From positions 236,376-300,375 of the forward strand of contig NZ_NGVS01000004.1 in assembly GCF_002777975.1 (NCBI RefSeq): 64,000 nt of DNA, in the 5' to 3' direction. The stretch comes from Shewanella carassii. Lineage in GTDB: Bacteria > Pseudomonadota > Gammaproteobacteria > Enterobacterales > Shewanellaceae. Made by a program: the position numbers and the translations under genes. Shown one piece after another: positions 45,312 through 56,644 of the stretch. The notes under the pieces are model-generated. The model was given only the letters and a program-made list of their open reading frames with translations. It made no database searches and was not told the origin of the DNA. How positions within the stretch are numbered: position 1 is the first letter of the stretch; each line of letters begins with the position of its first letter.

Positions 45312-46343
45312 CTAGTCGACGAAGGCTTTAAACGCAGAGCTATAGTATACCTTAAACCCTTCGTCCTGTTTTTCAATCAGCATGATGGCCAGCTTTTCCT
45401 TTTCGGCCAGGGCCAGTGAGGCTTCTGTGCCCATCACCATCATGGCAGTGGCGAAACCATCGGCCGTCATACACTCAGGGTGCAACACGGTGACAGAGGC
45501 CAGTCTGTGCTCTACCGGGAAGCCACTGCGAGGGTCGATAATATGAGTGAAGCGCTGTCCGTCCTCCTCATAGTAGTTGCGATAATCACCCGAGGTTGCC
45601 ATGGCCATGGTGCCCGGCTCTATCACCTGTTGCACCGCCCGACCACTATCCGCCGGCTGCTCTATCGCCACCCGCCAGGGTTTGCCATCGCCTTTAGTGC
45701 CCTTGACGCTGATCTCACCGCCAATCTCCACCAGATAACCTTTAGGCTGATACTTATCCAGCAAACGAGCCACTTTATCGACCCCAAATCCTTTGGCGAT
45801 AGATGACAGGTCTACATAAACGCTGGACTGACTCTTGCTGAGCCGATCCCCTTCTATCTGAATGGCATCTATCCCCATTCGCGCCTTGGCCTCGGCTATC
45901 TGCTCGGCAGAAGGCACGTTCAGAGGCCGCTTGTCCGGGCCAAAGCCCCACAGGTTGACCAAGGGTCCCAGGGTGATATCGAGCGCGCCGCCGGTGAGCT
46001 GATATAACCTGATTCCCTCACGGATATTGGTAATGGTATCGGCTGAAACAGCCAGGCTCTGGCCTTGTTTGAGCTGATTGAAACGCGAAAGCTCGGAGTC
46101 GGGCCTGTAGGTCGACATCTGGTCGTTCACCTGCTCCAGCGTGACATCGATTTCAGCCTGCAACAACTGGACATCCGGCAAGCGCTCACTGTTGACCACC
46201 TTAATATGATAAGTGGTGCCCATGGTGCTGCCGGAGAGCGCAATCACTTCATCCTGACTGCTGCAACCAGAAACAAAAAAGGCCAATCCCATAAGGACCA
46301 GCCAATTTGCCAGCGTTGTAAACTTAGCGGTCTTGAACTGCAT
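45312..46343 (-). CDS. apbE: FAD:protein FMN transferase (flavin transferase ApbE)
   Basis: 343 residues. The signal peptide ends in a lipobox (FFVSGC, Cys27), so it is a periplasm-facing lipoprotein. ApbE uses FAD to attach FMN covalently to Thr of NqrB and NqrC (SGAT motifs, both present upstream). Typical segments: SGSTMGTTYHIKV, DLSSIAKGFGVDK and THIIDPRSGFPV. Placed between nqrF and nqrM as part of the NQR maturation set. Confidence 0.95.
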   Translation of the reverse strand: MQFKTAKFTTLANWLVLMGLAFFVSGCSSQDEVIALSGSTMGTTYHIKVVNSERLPDVQLLQAEIDVTLEQVNDQMSTYRPDSELSRFNQLKQGQSLAVSADTITNIREGIRLYQLTGGALDITLGPLVNLWGFGPDKRPLNVPSAEQIAEAKARMGIDAIQIEGDRLSKSQSSVYVDLSSIAKGFGVDKVARLLDKYQPKGYLVEIGGEISVKGTKGDGKPWRVAIEQPADSGRAVQQVIEPGTMAMATSGDYRNYYEEDGQRFTHIIDPRSGFPVEHRLASVTVLHPECMTADGFATAMMVMGTEASLALAEKEKLAIMLIEKQDEGFKVYYSSAFKAFVD

Positions 46344-46405
46344 ACTATGAATTTCCCTTACAAACTGGCACTGCCCAAAGGCAGTGCCAGGGAATGAACT
46401 AATGC

Positions 46406-47662
46406 TTAGCCACCGAAGTCATCCAGGAGGATGTTTTCATCTTCAACGCCAAGATCTTTCAGCATAGCAATTACCGCTGCGTTCATCATTGGAGGTCCAC
46501 ACATGTAGAACTCACAATCTTCAGGGGCGTCGTGCGACTTGAGGTAGTTCTCATAGAGCACGTTATGAATGAAGCCTGTGTAGCCATCCCAGTTGTCCTC
46601 AGGCTGAGGATCGGACAGGGCCACATGCCAGACAAAGTTATCATTCTCAGCCGCCAGGCCATCGAAATCTTCAACATAGAACATTTCGCGCTTGGAACGG
46701 GCACCGTACCAGAAGCTCATCTTACGCTTGGACTTAAGACGCTTGAGCTGGTCGAAGATATGAGAACGCATAGGCGCCATACCTGCACCACCACCGATAA
46801 AGACCATTTCAGCATCGGTATCTTTGGCAAAGAACTCACCGAATGGACCGGAGATAGTGACTTTATCACCTGGTTTGAGACTCCAGATGTAAGACGACAT
46901 CTTACCACAAGGCAGACTCAGATTCCGTGGTGGCGGTGTGGCAATCCGTACGTTCAGCATGATAATGCCAAACTCTTCCGGATAGTTGGCCATAGAGTAT
47001 GCTCGAATGGTTTCTTCATCGACCTTGGATTCCAGGTTGAAGAAGCCAAAGTGCTCCCAGTCACCACGATACTCTGCTGGAATATCGAAGTCTTTGTACT
47101 TCACATGGTGAGCAGGGGCTTCAATCTGAATATAACCACCGGCACGGAAAGGTACAGACTCGCCATCAGGGATCTGCAGCTTAAGCTCTTTAATGAAGGT
47201 CGCCTTGTTATCGTTGGAGATAACAGTACATTCCCACTTCTTGATGCCGAAGATCTCTTCGTCCAGCTCAATTTCCATATCTGACTTGACGTTAACCTGA
47301 CAAGACAGACGGCAACCCTTACGGGCATCACCCTTGCTGATGTGATCCAGCTCAGTTGGCAGAATATCGCCGCCACCGGACCTAACGTTGACACGACACT
47401 GACCACAAGAGCCACCGCCACCACAGGCTGATGACACGAAAATACCGTTGTTGGCCAAAACGCCCAGCAACTTGCCACCGGCAGCAGTGGTAATCGCCTT
47501 CTCTGGGTCACCGTTGATGCCAATAGTAATATCACCGCTGGAGACCAACTTGGATTTGGCGAACAGGATCACCAGTACCAGGATCAGAACTATCGCGGTA
47601 AACATACTCACACCGAGGTAAACCTCGAGTGGAGTAGACTTAAAAATACCAAGAATATCCAT
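46406..47662 (-). CDS. nqrF: Na+-translocating NADH:quinone reductase subunit F
   Basis: 418 residues. An N-terminal membrane helix ([15 protein letters not shown]) is followed by a plant-ferredoxin-type [2Fe-2S] domain (Cys80, Cys86, Cys89, Cys121 in [12 protein letters not shown] and beyond). The rest is a ferredoxin-NADP reductase-like FAD/NADH module ([33 protein letters not shown]). It takes electrons from NADH into the complex. The frame from 47662 gives about 10 residues more than Vibrio NqrF at the N terminus. Confidence 0.97.
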   Translation of the reverse strand: MDILGIFKSTPLEVYLGVSMFTAIVLILVLVILFAKSKLVSSGDITIGINGDPEKAITTAAGGKLLGVLANNGIFVSSACGGGGSCGQCRVNVRSGGGDILPTELDHISKGDARKGCRLSCQVNVKSDMEIELDEEIFGIKKWECTVISNDNKATFIKELKLQIPDGESVPFRAGGYIQIEAPAHHVKYKDFDIPAEYRGDWEHFGFFNLESKVDEETIRAYSMANYPEEFGIIMLNVRIATPPPRNLSLPCGKMSSYIWSLKPGDKVTISGPFGEFFAKDTDAEMVFIGGGAGMAPMRSHIFDQLKRLKSKRKMSFWYGARSKREMFYVEDFDGLAAENDNFVWHVALSDPQPEDNWDGYTGFIHNVLYENYLKSHDAPEDCEFYMCGPPMMNAAVIAMLKDLGVEDENILLDDFGG

Positions 47663-47707
47663 TAACTTATCCTTAGAGGTTCAATTTCGGAAGCCGCTTG
47701 GTGTCCC

Positions 47708-48316
47708 TTAAAGGGACACACCAGAGAACGACATGAAACCTAAGGCCATCAGACCCGCAGTGATAAAGGTAATACCCAGACCACGCAGACCATCAGGCAC
47801 ATCAGCATACTTCAGCTTCTCACGGATACCGGCCAACAGGACGATAGCTAATGCCCAGCCCAAACCGGAACCGAAACCGAACACCAGGCTCTCACCCAGG
47901 TTGTAGTCACGTTCAACCATGAAGGATACCGCACCGAAAATCGCACAGTTTACCGTGATCAGCGGCAGGAAGATCCCCAAGGCGTTGTACAGTGGTGGGA
48001 AGTATTTATCCAGAGCCATTTCCAGGATCTGAACCAAGGCTGCGATAACACCAATAAAAGTAATGAACTTAAGGAAGCTCAGATCGGCATCCGGGACACC
48101 GGCCCAAGCCAGTGCGCCAGGAGCCAGAATACCTTGATAGATTATCTGGTTAACAGGTACAGAAATGGTCAGTACCACGATAACCGCAACCCCAAGCCCC
48201 ATGGCCGTCTTCACTTTCTTGGAAACGGCCAGGAAAGTACACATCCCCAGGAAGAAGGCCAGTGCCATGTTTTCGATGAAAACAGAGCGAATTAACAAAC
48301 TGATATAATGTTCCAT
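47708..48316 (-). CDS. nqrE: Na+-translocating NADH:quinone reductase subunit E
   Basis: A 202-residue protein with about six transmembrane helices, homologous to NqrD in inverted topology. The segment [16 protein letters not shown] carries one of the conserved cysteines of the NqrD/NqrE intramembrane iron centre. Length as in Vibrio NqrE. It follows nqrD by 5 bases. Confidence 0.97.
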   Translation of the reverse strand: MEHYISLLIRSVFIENMALAFFLGMCTFLAVSKKVKTAMGLGVAVIVVLTISVPVNQIIYQGILAPGALAWAGVPDADLSFLKFITFIGVIAALVQILEMALDKYFPPLYNALGIFLPLITVNCAIFGAVSFMVERDYNLGESLVFGFGSGLGWALAIVLLAGIREKLKYADVPDGLRGLGITFITAGLMALGFMSFSGVSL

Positions 48317-48321
48317 CGCGC

Positions 48322-48954
48322 TTACCCTTTTGCTTCTACTTGCTCTGGCTTATAAGTGCGGATTATCCAAATCAGAATACCGATCAGGAAGAAGGCACTT
48401 GGCGGCAGCAGTAACAGGCCGTTGGGCTGATACCAGCCACCGTCTGAGATTTTGGACAGTATCTCGACGCCAAACAGCGAACCGTTACCAAAGAGTTCAC
48501 GAACGAAACCTACACTCATCAGTACCAGACCATAACCCAGGCCGTTACCTATACCATCCATAAAGCTCATCAGTGGAGGGGTCTTCATCGCATAGGCCTC
48601 AGCGCGGCCCATCACGATACAGTTGGTAATAATCAAACCAACGAATACCGACAGCTGCTTGGCGATGTCATAGGCGTATGCCTGCAACACCTGATCCACC
48701 ACGATTACCAGCGAGGCAATAATGGTCATCTGCACGATAATCCGCACGCTGGCAGGAATATGGTTACGTATGATGGAGATAAACAGGTTAGAAAACGCGG
48801 TTACCGCCGTCAGTGCTATGGTCATCACCAATGCAGTTTCCAGCTTACTGGTTACCGCCAGGGCACTACATACCCCGAGGATCTGCAGCGCAATAGGGTT
48901 ATTGCTGACTATAGGTCCGGTGAGAACCTGTTTGAGTTCTTTACTGTCGGCCAT
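48322..48954 (-). CDS. nqrD: Na+-translocating NADH:quinone reductase subunit D
   Basis: A 210-residue membrane subunit with about six helices. [17 protein letters not shown] and [17 protein letters not shown] contain the conserved cysteines of the NqrD/NqrE iron centre. Its start codon overlaps the nqrC stop by one base, so synthesis is coupled. Confidence 0.97.
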   Translation of the reverse strand: MADSKELKQVLTGPIVSNNPIALQILGVCSALAVTSKLETALVMTIALTAVTAFSNLFISIIRNHIPASVRIIVQMTIIASLVIVVDQVLQAYAYDIAKQLSVFVGLIITNCIVMGRAEAYAMKTPPLMSFMDGIGNGLGYGLVLMSVGFVRELFGNGSLFGVEILSKISDGGWYQPNGLLLLPPSAFFLIGILIWIIRTYKPEQVEAKG

Positions 48955-49745
48955 TAGCTCAATCCTCCATTGCGTGCTTTTTCAATAAAGCGAGCAAAAC
49001 CTTCTTCGCCCAACCAGAATGTCAACGAGTGCTGAACACCATTACTGGTCAGGGTCGCGCCGGACAAGGCATCAACACCATGATCTGTCTCGGCAACGGC
49101 TGGGTTTTTAGTCACTGTGATAGCTATGTTGCCCTGCTCGTCAAACAGCTTCTTGCCCTGCCATTTGGCTTTCCAGCTTGGGTTTTCCACTTCGCCACCC
49201 AATCCGGGAGTTTCGGCCTGGTTGTAATAAACCAGGTTCTGGATGGTATTCATGTCAGGTTCAAGCGCCAGGAAGGCGTACATGGTTGACCACAGACCAT
49301 AACCATGAACCGGCAGGATCACACTGGTCACTTTACCGGCATCATCACGCACCAGATAAACCACGGCGTTTTTGGCGATCCGCTTAACCGAAGCTATGTC
49401 ATGCTCAGGCACCACTGAGGTGGCAGGATCACGAGAGGCTTTCTTTTGGTCATAAGTATCGCCATTGATACTGGTAACTTCATCGCCGCTTTTCAGCTCG
49501 ATAACCTTGGCCTCAACATACTTCTTGTAAGTTTTCAGCACTTCATCTTTGCTAACTTTCGACTTGGAATCGATAAGATTGGCGGCTTCCAGAATAAACT
49601 TCTGTTTATCCAGCAGTTTGTTTTCCTGCTGGGTTGGCTTGAGCAATACCGCTGCGGTCGATACAAAAATCGAGCAGACAAGACACAGGCCAACGACGAC
49701 AAATAGCGTTCTTCCGAACGAATCCTTATTACTAGCCACGAGCAA
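48954..49745 (-). CDS. nqrC: Na+-translocating NADH:quinone reductase subunit C
   Basis: 263 residues. One N-terminal helix ([21 protein letters not shown]) anchors a periplasmic FMN domain. The covalent FMN site is Thr231 in [10 protein letters not shown], the substrate motif of ApbE. The gene overlaps nqrB by 14 bases. Confidence 0.97.
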   Translation of the reverse strand: MLVASNKDSFGRTLFVVVGLCLVCSIFVSTAAVLLKPTQQENKLLDKQKFILEAANLIDSKSKVSKDEVLKTYKKYVEAKVIELKSGDEVTSINGDTYDQKKASRDPATSVVPEHDIASVKRIAKNAVVYLVRDDAGKVTSVILPVHGYGLWSTMYAFLALEPDMNTIQNLVYYNQAETPGLGGEVENPSWKAKWQGKKLFDEQGNIAITVTKNPAVAETDHGVDALSGATLTSNGVQHSLTFWLGEEGFARFIEKARNGGLS

Positions 49746-50931
49746 TCCTCCGCTTGATGTTTGCCTGGACTACAAAATGGTCAAACAGTGGCGCAAACAG
49801 GTTGGCAAACAGAATCGCCAGCATCATGCCCTCTGGGAATGCAGGGTTGATGACGCGGATAAACACTGCCATGGCACCTATCAAAATACCGTAAGCCCAT
49901 TTGGCCTGGTTGGTGAAGGAGGCCGACACAGGATCTGTGGCCATAAACATCATACCGAAGGCGAAGCCACCCAGAACCAGATGCCAGTACCAAGGCATGG
50001 CGAACATATGGTTGGTTTCAGAACCTATCATGTTCAGCAGCAGAGAGACGGCAATCATACCGACCATCACGCCGCCGACGATGCGCCAGGAAGCGATACG
50101 GGTATAGATGATAACCAAACCACCGAGCAGGATTGCCAGAGTAGAAACCTCACCGACAGAACCTGGAATAAAGCCGAAGAAGGCATCCCACCAGTTCTGG
50201 TTGAAGGCGTAGTCCAGAGTACCTGAAGCCGCTTGGCTCAGCGCAGTGGCGCCAGAGAAACCGTCGGCAACCACCCAGGAGTTGTCACCAGACATGTTCA
50301 GCGGATAGGCAAAGAACAGGAAGGCACGACCGGCCAGTGCGGGGTTGAGGAAGTTACGCCCGGTACCACCGAACACTTCCTTGGCCACGACCACACCAAA
50401 GGTGATACCCAGTGCCACCATCCACAATGGGATAGTCGCTGGCAAGGTCAAGGCAAACAGCACTGAGGTCACAAAGAAACCTTCGTTGACTTCATGGCCG
50501 CGAACCGAGGCAAACAGCACTTCCCAGATACCACCAACCGCGAAGGTCACGGCATATATAGGCAGGAAGAAGCAGGCGCCATACCACATCAAGGTGGCCC
50601 AGCCGGAATCGGCTGTCAGCTGAGTACCGAAGAGTTCAAACAACCCCACCTGCCAAACATCGGGAGTACCGAAACCGGCGGCCAGGGCGATTTGCGCCTG
50701 TAGACCTACGTTGTACATCCCGACAAACATGGCGGGGAAAGTACAGGCCCAGACGGTAATCATCATGCGTTTCAGATCCAGGTTGTCGCGTACATGGGTC
50801 TTGCCCTTGTTCACTTTACCCGGGGTGTAAAAAATGGTCGCTGCGGCTTCATAGAGCGCATACCACTTCTCGTATTTACCGCCCTTTTCAAATTGCGGTT
50901 CAATACGCTCAAGAAAATCTTTCAAGCTCAT
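49732..50931 (-). CDS. nqrB: Na+-translocating NADH:quinone reductase subunit B
   Basis: A 399-residue main membrane subunit with about ten helices. It holds riboflavin and a covalent FMN at Thr229 in [11 protein letters not shown], and belongs to the RnfD/NqrB family. It provides the main Na+ route. The start overlaps the end of nqrA by four bases. Confidence 0.97.
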   Translation of the reverse strand: MSLKDFLERIEPQFEKGGKYEKWYALYEAAATIFYTPGKVNKGKTHVRDNLDLKRMMITVWACTFPAMFVGMYNVGLQAQIALAAGFGTPDVWQVGLFELFGTQLTADSGWATLMWYGACFFLPIYAVTFAVGGIWEVLFASVRGHEVNEGFFVTSVLFALTLPATIPLWMVALGITFGVVVAKEVFGGTGRNFLNPALAGRAFLFFAYPLNMSGDNSWVVADGFSGATALSQAASGTLDYAFNQNWWDAFFGFIPGSVGEVSTLAILLGGLVIIYTRIASWRIVGGVMVGMIAVSLLLNMIGSETNHMFAMPWYWHLVLGGFAFGMMFMATDPVSASFTNQAKWAYGILIGAMAVFIRVINPAFPEGMMLAILFANLFAPLFDHFVVQANIKRRIARG

Positions 50932-52259
50932 AAGCCTTCCCTCTCGACGGTCTCCAAGCAGTCACGCAGGTATGAACCATAGTCATACTTACCGGGACAT
51001 ACGAAAGTACACAGTGCCAGGTCTTCCTCATCCAGCTCCAGCGCACCCAATGCCACGGCGCCATCGGTATCACCGGAGATCAGATCGCGCAGCAACATAG
51101 TGGGCAGAATATCCAGAGGCATCACCCGCTCGTAGTTGCCAATAGGCACCATGGCCCGCTCGGAACCACCGGTACTGCTGGTCATATTAAACAGTCGGGA
51201 AGGACTCAAGTGGCCCAAGAAGGCACGGGTAATGGAGTATTTATCGGCTCCGGGCATCACCCAACCGAAGAACTCTTTCTCGGTCCCCTCTTCAATCAGG
51301 GTCAACTGCTGGAAGTAGCGTCCCATATAAGCATGGGGACCTATTGCAGTGCGGCCGTTGAGCACAGAACCTGAGATAACCCGAACTTGGCCATCGGCTT
51401 CATCTTGGGTCAGGGCCTGAGTGCTGGCCCCCAGCAGAGTGCGCACCAAGCGAGGGTTCTTGGCTTTGGGGCCTGTGATGGCCACGACGCGCTGGTTATT
51501 CAATTCACCTGTGGTAAACAGCTGACCTATCGCGATGACGTCCTGGTAACCCAGGTACCATACGCTGCGACGGGCAGAGGCAGGCATCAAGAAGTGGATA
51601 TGAGTTCCAGGCAGACCCGCTGGATGGGGACCGGCAAACTCTTCCACTTGGGCATTGCCCGCTGGAATGTCTGCTCCTGGTGCTTTACAGACGAAGACTT
51701 TGTCTGTCAGTCGGGCCAATACTTTCAGGCCGTTGACGAAATCGTCTTTATGCTCAGCGATAACAACTTGGGGGTCACCAGCCAGTGGCTGAGTGTCCAT
51801 GGCTGTCACGAAGATAGCCGCTGCTGTCGCATCCACTGCCGGCACCTTACTGAAAGGACGGGTGCGCAATGCGGTCCACATACCTGATTCAATCAGATTG
51901 TCGCGAACCTGCTGCGGTTCCAGAGTATCTAAAGCCTGGGCATCATACTTGGCAAAAGAGACGGCTTCGTCCCCTTCGATCTCTATGACGACCGACTGCA
52001 GAACACGTTTGGCGCCGCGGTTGATTTCTAATATTGTGCCACTGGCCAAAGCCGTATATTTGACGCCAGGATTCTTTTTATCTTCAAAAATCACCTGACC
52101 TTTTTGCACTTTATCGCCCACTTTGATCTTCATCGTTGGACGTAAGCCAATATACTCTTCACCCAAAGTAGCTACGTGTTTAATGGCTGGGCCATCATGG
52201 ATAACTTGCTTTGGTCCGCCTGCTAGAGGCAAATCCAATCCTTTCTTAATTGTAATCAT
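50928..52259 (-). CDS. nqrA: Na+-translocating NADH:quinone reductase subunit A
   Basis: 443 residues from the ATG at 52259, giving the family start [14 protein letters not shown]; the frame stays open 11 codons upstream from a TTG without a ribosome-binding site. It is the large cytoplasmic, cofactor-free subunit. Conserved segments: [17 protein letters not shown] and [22 protein letters not shown]. First gene of the eight-gene nqrABCDEF-apbE-nqrM operon. Confidence 0.97.
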   Translation of the reverse strand: MITIKKGLDLPLAGGPKQVIHDGPAIKHVATLGEEYIGLRPTMKIKVGDKVQKGQVIFEDKKNPGVKYTALASGTILEINRGAKRVLQSVVIEIEGDEAVSFAKYDAQALDTLEPQQVRDNLIESGMWTALRTRPFSKVPAVDATAAAIFVTAMDTQPLAGDPQVVIAEHKDDFVNGLKVLARLTDKVFVCKAPGADIPAGNAQVEEFAGPHPAGLPGTHIHFLMPASARRSVWYLGYQDVIAIGQLFTTGELNNQRVVAITGPKAKNPRLVRTLLGASTQALTQDEADGQVRVISGSVLNGRTAIGPHAYMGRYFQQLTLIEEGTEKEFFGWVMPGADKYSITRAFLGHLSPSRLFNMTSSTGGSERAMVPIGNYERVMPLDILPTMLLRDLISGDTDGAVALGALELDEEDLALCTFVCPGKYDYGSYLRDCLETVEREGL

Positions 52260-52630
52260 ATCCACATGCACTACGTTTTGAAGGAAAGACAATGCGCCGC
52301 GTTCCTGCTAACCCCCGACTCTCACACAAAAAATCGAGCATTGAGCTAGCGCAGATTTATCACAGAAATGCGATCGCAATCACGCTGGTCGCGCGCATTT
52401 TACCCCAATTGCAACGCTATCGCCACGAAAATTATAGTGTTTTAACCTGCTTTTAAAGCGACCAAGAGAGAATCGGGCCAAAGCGAATAAACAGAGATAG
52501 CGACAAGTAGGCAAAAGGCAGGATTTTGTCCTGACTCGTATAGTTATACTTTTCATTTTTAAAGAAATAATCGACCAAACAGTCGAAAATACTTATTTCA
52601 CCGGCCAGCTTTCTCGGCTTTGGCTCTGCT
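52260..52630 (-). promoter_or_regulatory. nqr promoter region and end of the TonB-receptor transcript
   Basis: 370 bases without a gene. Near the receptor stop, a TCGAC/GTCGA hairpin at 52571-52586 with T-rich sequence on the minus strand may be its terminator. A perfect TATAAT -10 hexamer for minus-strand transcription is at 52431-52436 and a TAAAAT lies about 40 bases closer to nqrA; neither has a good -35. A 10-bp palindrome TGCGATCGCA is at 52369-52378, and an interrupted palindrome GTATAGTTATAC is near 52538. Long spacing suggests regulated transcription of nqr, but I cannot name the factor. Confidence 0.4.
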
Positions 52631-54676
52631 TCAAAATTTCACCCGGTAGCCCAGCTGTAAACGTCGGCCAACACTTGCCAACAAACCACTGTCATCTTCA
52701 CGTAACGGACTAGCGTCATCGAGCAGATCTTCAGCGCGAAAATAGAGCTGATGTTTTGAGTTGAAGTCATAACTCAGCAGCAGATCCAGTTGCATGCTGT
52801 CCTTTGCCGTCACCTGAGGGATAAGGCTTGCCACTTCTGAACGATATATGCCCTGAACTCTGGCCTTAAGGCCGCCCCACTCCAGGCCGGCATGAAGACT
52901 CAAGGCATGCTCAGGCAACCAGGGCAACTGCTCATCGGCCATCAGGCAAGGTCCACTCAACATAAGGCAACCCGAATGCTGCGCCTCGGCTTGGGTGTAA
53001 TGGTACTTGAGCCCCATGGGCCAATTGACACTGCCTGAGTCCAGGCGGTAGTCAAGCGCCAGTTCGGCGCCTTTAACATTCACTTCTCCGAGATTGTATT
53101 GATTGAGACGCAGCGCTGGGTCGCAGAAGCTATTTGCCGTGCAATCAAAATGCAGATTATCGAAGTCTCGCTGGTACAGGCTCAGTGCACTTTTCAGTCT
53201 ACCTGACTCAAAGCGGCCACCGAGTTCATATTGCCAGGCTTGTTGGGAGCGTTGCCCCTGGTTGCCGGGGCTCGCCGCCGCCCAGGCCCTGCCGGCACTG
53301 ACGAACAGGCTCAGTGCCTCCCCGCGCCAACTGAGCTTGGCCGTGGGTAACCATTCACTTTCGGAGAAATCCGCGGCTGAAAGCGGCACGGTTTCGCTAC
53401 TGCGCTCCAAGCTGACATCTTCATAGCCGACGCCGAGCTCCAGAGTCACGGCCGACCAGTTGAGTTCAGCCGTCACCGCCGAGCTCCAGACACTGGCCTT
53501 GTCATCAATCCTGACACTCAGACTCTGCGCAGTATCACTCAGTAGTCCATCCTGCCATAACCAACTCCCCAGGCCGGGTGCCAGCTCGGCCTTGTCTCTG
53601 TGCCAGCGGGCACTGTAACTCACCTTGTGGCGACCATATTGAGTAATGGCCTGAGTCTGGAGCCCCATAGCCTCGAAGTCATCATCACGGCGAAAGTCGA
53701 CCAATGAAACCGCGCCGATAGCAGCGGCATCCAAGGCCGCCAGTTGCTCAAGCACGTCACCTTGAATAAAGGCGCCATTGGCAAAACTCATCTGCAACTG
53801 CGAGCTATGATGGCTATGGTAGTAAAGCTCGGTAAACACCCGGGAGCCGGCAGTAGGCTCAACGCGGTGTGACAGCTGATATCTGTGACTGCGGCTCTTG
53901 AGTCTATCCTGCGTGGCAGCGCCATACACCAACTCAGGGTTCAGTTGCCAATCGGCAGCCGTCAGCCCCATTCCCGGCAAAAACTGCCGCTGCTGTGAAT
54001 ACTGATACTTGAATTCAGTATGTTGCCGACTGCGGGCACCCGGCAAGCTGTTGGCCGCTATCTTGAAAAGGACCTTGGTCTGGCTGTCGTCTTGCCCCTG
54101 CTCGGCGCTTCTCGGCTCCTGCCAGGGTTGCTGGCGCCTGTGGCTCGCCTGCAGCAACACCTTATAGTCATCGGCATCAATAAGACCGCGGCCCTCGGCG
54201 CCCCAACCTTTATCTTCATTGCCTTGAAGCCGCACACTCTTGCCCGGAGTATCATGCAACCCCAGGCTTTGGGTTTCCAAAACGCCAAAACTGCCGCTAC
54301 CGCCATAGAGCAAGCTACCGGCGGCATTGGCCCTGCTGGCAACCAGGGTATCGGGATCCGGCAGTTGCCACTGATAAGGTGCAGAATAAGGTGCCGGCGC
54401 CAGATTGACCCTGTCTTCGATAATCGCCATTCCAGAATGGCCGCTGCCACCGGCGCCGCGGATACTGAAACTGCCAGGCAGGGTTGGGATAAGCTCGCCA
54501 CCGGCGGTCAATTGCCGCTCGGCCGAGTCATAGTACATGGCATTGATTGCTGCGGGCTCAAAAGCCGGATGGTCAGCAGCCAAAGCTTCGGCAGCACGCG
54601 CCCACGGCCCGGCCAAACTCCCGCTCACCAAAACGGCCACGGCACTCACCTTAAGCAAGCCATGCCTCTGACTCAT
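52631..54676 (-). CDS. TonB-dependent outer membrane receptor
   Basis: 681 residues. The signal peptide ends near ARAAEA. A short plug domain (about 45-150) has FSIRGAGGSGHSGMAIIEDR and VASRANAAGSLLYGGSGSFG. A 22-strand barrel-like region with alternating aromatic residues ends in a terminal Phe (LGYRVKF), the BamA recognition signal. It looks like an iron or siderophore receptor of the FecA/FepA type by plug sequence, but the ligand cannot be told. No Fur box or TonB/ExbBD genes are nearby. Confidence 0.82.
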   Translation of the reverse strand: MSQRHGLLKVSAVAVLVSGSLAGPWARAAEALAADHPAFEPAAINAMYYDSAERQLTAGGELIPTLPGSFSIRGAGGSGHSGMAIIEDRVNLAPAPYSAPYQWQLPDPDTLVASRANAAGSLLYGGSGSFGVLETQSLGLHDTPGKSVRLQGNEDKGWGAEGRGLIDADDYKVLLQASHRRQQPWQEPRSAEQGQDDSQTKVLFKIAANSLPGARSRQHTEFKYQYSQQRQFLPGMGLTAADWQLNPELVYGAATQDRLKSRSHRYQLSHRVEPTAGSRVFTELYYHSHHSSQLQMSFANGAFIQGDVLEQLAALDAAAIGAVSLVDFRRDDDFEAMGLQTQAITQYGRHKVSYSARWHRDKAELAPGLGSWLWQDGLLSDTAQSLSVRIDDKASVWSSAVTAELNWSAVTLELGVGYEDVSLERSSETVPLSAADFSESEWLPTAKLSWRGEALSLFVSAGRAWAAASPGNQGQRSQQAWQYELGGRFESGRLKSALSLYQRDFDNLHFDCTANSFCDPALRLNQYNLGEVNVKGAELALDYRLDSGSVNWPMGLKYHYTQAEAQHSGCLMLSGPCLMADEQLPWLPEHALSLHAGLEWGGLKARVQGIYRSEVASLIPQVTAKDSMQLDLLLSYDFNSKHQLYFRAEDLLDDASPLREDDSGLLASVGRRLQLGYRVKF

Positions 54677-54749
54677 ATCCCAATCCCCTATCAGCAGTTA
54701 CCGCATATTTGATGTTATTTTTTTGTAAACTAACTGATTCGTGGACAAA

Positions 54750-54782
54750 AAAAAAGCGACTTGAGTAAATATCAAGCCGCTT
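54750..54782 (-). terminator. Intrinsic terminator of luxS
   Basis: An 11-bp stem AAGCGACTTGA / TCAAGCCGCTT with one internal mismatch; on the minus strand it runs into nine T residues, 27 bases after the luxS stop. Confidence 0.85.
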
Positions 54783-54809
54783 GATTGAGCGAGGTAAGCC
54801 GGGCGGGAT

Positions 54810-55319
54810 TTAGAGCTGCTTCAGCAGTTCCTCACTCAACTTGAGATCATCGTTGCGGTTAACGCTGACACCGGCGGCAATAATATTGCGGGCAATATCC
54901 TGCGCCTGCTCCAGAGAATGCATCTGATAGGTACCGCACTGGTATTCGTTCAGCTCAGGAATAGCCTTTTGATCCTGTACCTTGAGCACATCTTCCATGG
55001 CTGCCAACCAAGCATCGGCAACCCGGCCTTCTTCCGGTGTCCCGATAAGGCTCATATAAAAGCCGGTGCGGCAACCCATGGGCGAAATATCTATGATCTC
55101 CACTCCGTCACCATTGAGGTGATCGCGCATAAAGCCGGCAAACAGGTGTTCCAGTGTATGAATGCCACGCTCGCTGAGAATATCCTTGTTGGGCGCGCAA
55201 AAACGCAGGTCAAATACCGTAATGGTATCGCCCTTTGGTGTGCTCATGGTCTTGGCCACCCGCACTGCCGGTGCCTCCATCTTGGTATGGTCCACGGTAA
55301 AGCTGTCTAACAATGGCAT
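54810..55319 (-). CDS. luxS: S-ribosylhomocysteine lyase LuxS (autoinducer-2 synthesis)
   Basis: A 169-residue metalloenzyme that splits S-ribosylhomocysteine into homocysteine and DPD, the AI-2 precursor. Metal ligands His54 and His58 are in HTLEHLF, with Cys128 in YQCGTYQM; Glu57 is the general base. It acts after the MtnN enzyme encoded at 9288. It has its own terminator. Confidence 0.97.
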   Translation of the reverse strand: MPLLDSFTVDHTKMEAPAVRVAKTMSTPKGDTITVFDLRFCAPNKDILSERGIHTLEHLFAGFMRDHLNGDGVEIIDISPMGCRTGFYMSLIGTPEEGRVADAWLAAMEDVLKVQDQKAIPELNEYQCGTYQMHSLEQAQDIARNIIAAGVSVNRNDDLKLSEELLKQL

Positions 55320-55443
55320 GGGTATTCTCCCTTGGATGGCAAGCTGGCTTGCACTGTTAAATGGTTTCGCGTCTCAAAGCGCTATTATTACAGCGCCCAA
55401 ACACAAATGCAGCCCCTGGAGGCGGTTTATCAAGCCAGGACTT

Positions 55444-55743
55444 TTAACCACGGCACTTGGGCGACTCAGGCACGGCGCTTTGAGCATCCCATTCGGCCTG
55501 AGTATAAGTATGCATGGACAGAGCGTGCACGCCATTGGCCAGTTCTTCCGCCAAGGCCTGGTTCACTTCTCTATGGCGAGCCAGCAGACGCTTACCATCA
55601 AAGGCTTCACTGACAATGATCACCTTGAAGTGCGTCTCTGAATTAGGCGGCACATGGTGATTGTGGCTCTCGTTGATGACTTCTATATGACTCGGCGTCA
55701 GGGCAAGGCGCAACTTCTGCTCTATGGTCTGGGCAACGGACAT
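55444..55743 (-). CDS. bolA: BolA-family protein
   Basis: 99 residues from the ATG at 55743; the frame is open 19 codons upstream. The BolA fold is shown by SVAQTIEQKLRLALTPSHIEVINES, ETHFKVIIVSEAFDGKRLLARHR and the conserved His in VHALSMHTYT, which binds Fe-S clusters with monothiol glutaredoxins. E. coli BolA is similar in length (105). It links to iron-sulfur traffic or morphology control. Confidence 0.9.
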   Translation of the reverse strand: MSVAQTIEQKLRLALTPSHIEVINESHNHHVPPNSETHFKVIIVSEAFDGKRLLARHREVNQALAEELANGVHALSMHTYTQAEWDAQSAVPESPKCRG

Positions 55744-55818
55744 GGTAAAACCTGATATAAGCTGTTGGGATTGGCGGCAGGTTACTGCTTCGGCGAACAA
55801 AGATCAATCCGACAATTT

Positions 55819-56493
55819 TCAACCACCAGGAGGATGAAAACCCGGTTTGAGCCGCCGATAGGTGAGATTGAGCCTGGGCTCTGTGAGTTTCAGCCTTCTT
55901 GGCAAAGCATGTTGCCATTCCTGCTGCATCGGCCAGCGCATCAACAAGAGATCGCCCGAGTTAAGCCTCAGCCGCAGCTTCTCGCCGCTTTGCTTGTGTC
56001 TCAAATCAAAATCGCGTCCGGCGCCCAGACTGATTGACGCGATATCGGCCCCCTCAGCCAGCTCAGGTTCATCGTCGCTGTGCCACCCCATAGCGTCGCG
56101 GCCATCGGCATAACGGTTTACCAGCACGCCATTGCTGCCAAGCTGCCAATCCCGATCCAGCTTTTGCCTTAGCCTTAACAGATATTTGGGCCAGGGAAGC
56201 GCCCGGACCAATAACCCTGAGTAACGATAATCACAGCCGGGATCGCCAAACCACACCTGAGTACGGGGAATGGCGTGACGCTTACCGAATATCTCAAGCT
56301 CGGGGCGAGTCAGGGGATAATGCTCCGCCTCGCGCCAAATGGCATCCTGCTGGGCTGGATTGAGATAACCGCGCACCAGCAACATAGGCGGCTGCTCAAA
56401 CCGCTGCACGCCTGTTGCCGACTCAGCAGATGACCCAGGCTCATGCGCAAACAGCGACTGCTGTATCTCTTTTGAACTCATATTTGAACTCAT
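55819..56493 (-). CDS. alkB: AlkB-family 2-oxoglutarate/Fe(II)-dependent DNA repair dioxygenase
   Basis: 224 residues. The iron ligands HxD are in WHSDDEPEL and the distal His is in QEWQHALPR; the 2-oxoglutarate Arg is in RLNLTYRRL. The middle part with PRTQVWFGDPGCDYRYSG resembles human ALKBH2/3 more than E. coli AlkB, as in many bacterial 'alkB2' proteins. It removes methyl groups from 1-methyladenine and 3-methylcytosine. No ada gene is adjacent. Confidence 0.88.
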   Translation of the reverse strand: MSSNMSSKEIQQSLFAHEPGSSAESATGVQRFEQPPMLLVRGYLNPAQQDAIWREAEHYPLTRPELEIFGKRHAIPRTQVWFGDPGCDYRYSGLLVRALPWPKYLLRLRQKLDRDWQLGSNGVLVNRYADGRDAMGWHSDDEPELAEGADIASISLGAGRDFDLRHKQSGEKLRLRLNSGDLLLMRWPMQQEWQHALPRRLKLTEPRLNLTYRRLKPGFHPPGG

Positions 56494-56644
56494 CTTTAAA
56501 CTTCATGGCATTGTTTCTCTGTGGCTTATTGCCGGGCTTAAACCTTCTCTATTAGATAATGACCAAGGCAGATTTTCGCAAATATCGCCTTGAGCGCCAG
56601 TATTTGCGATAATCCGCGCAAATTCGTCCTTTAAGCCCAGTTAT

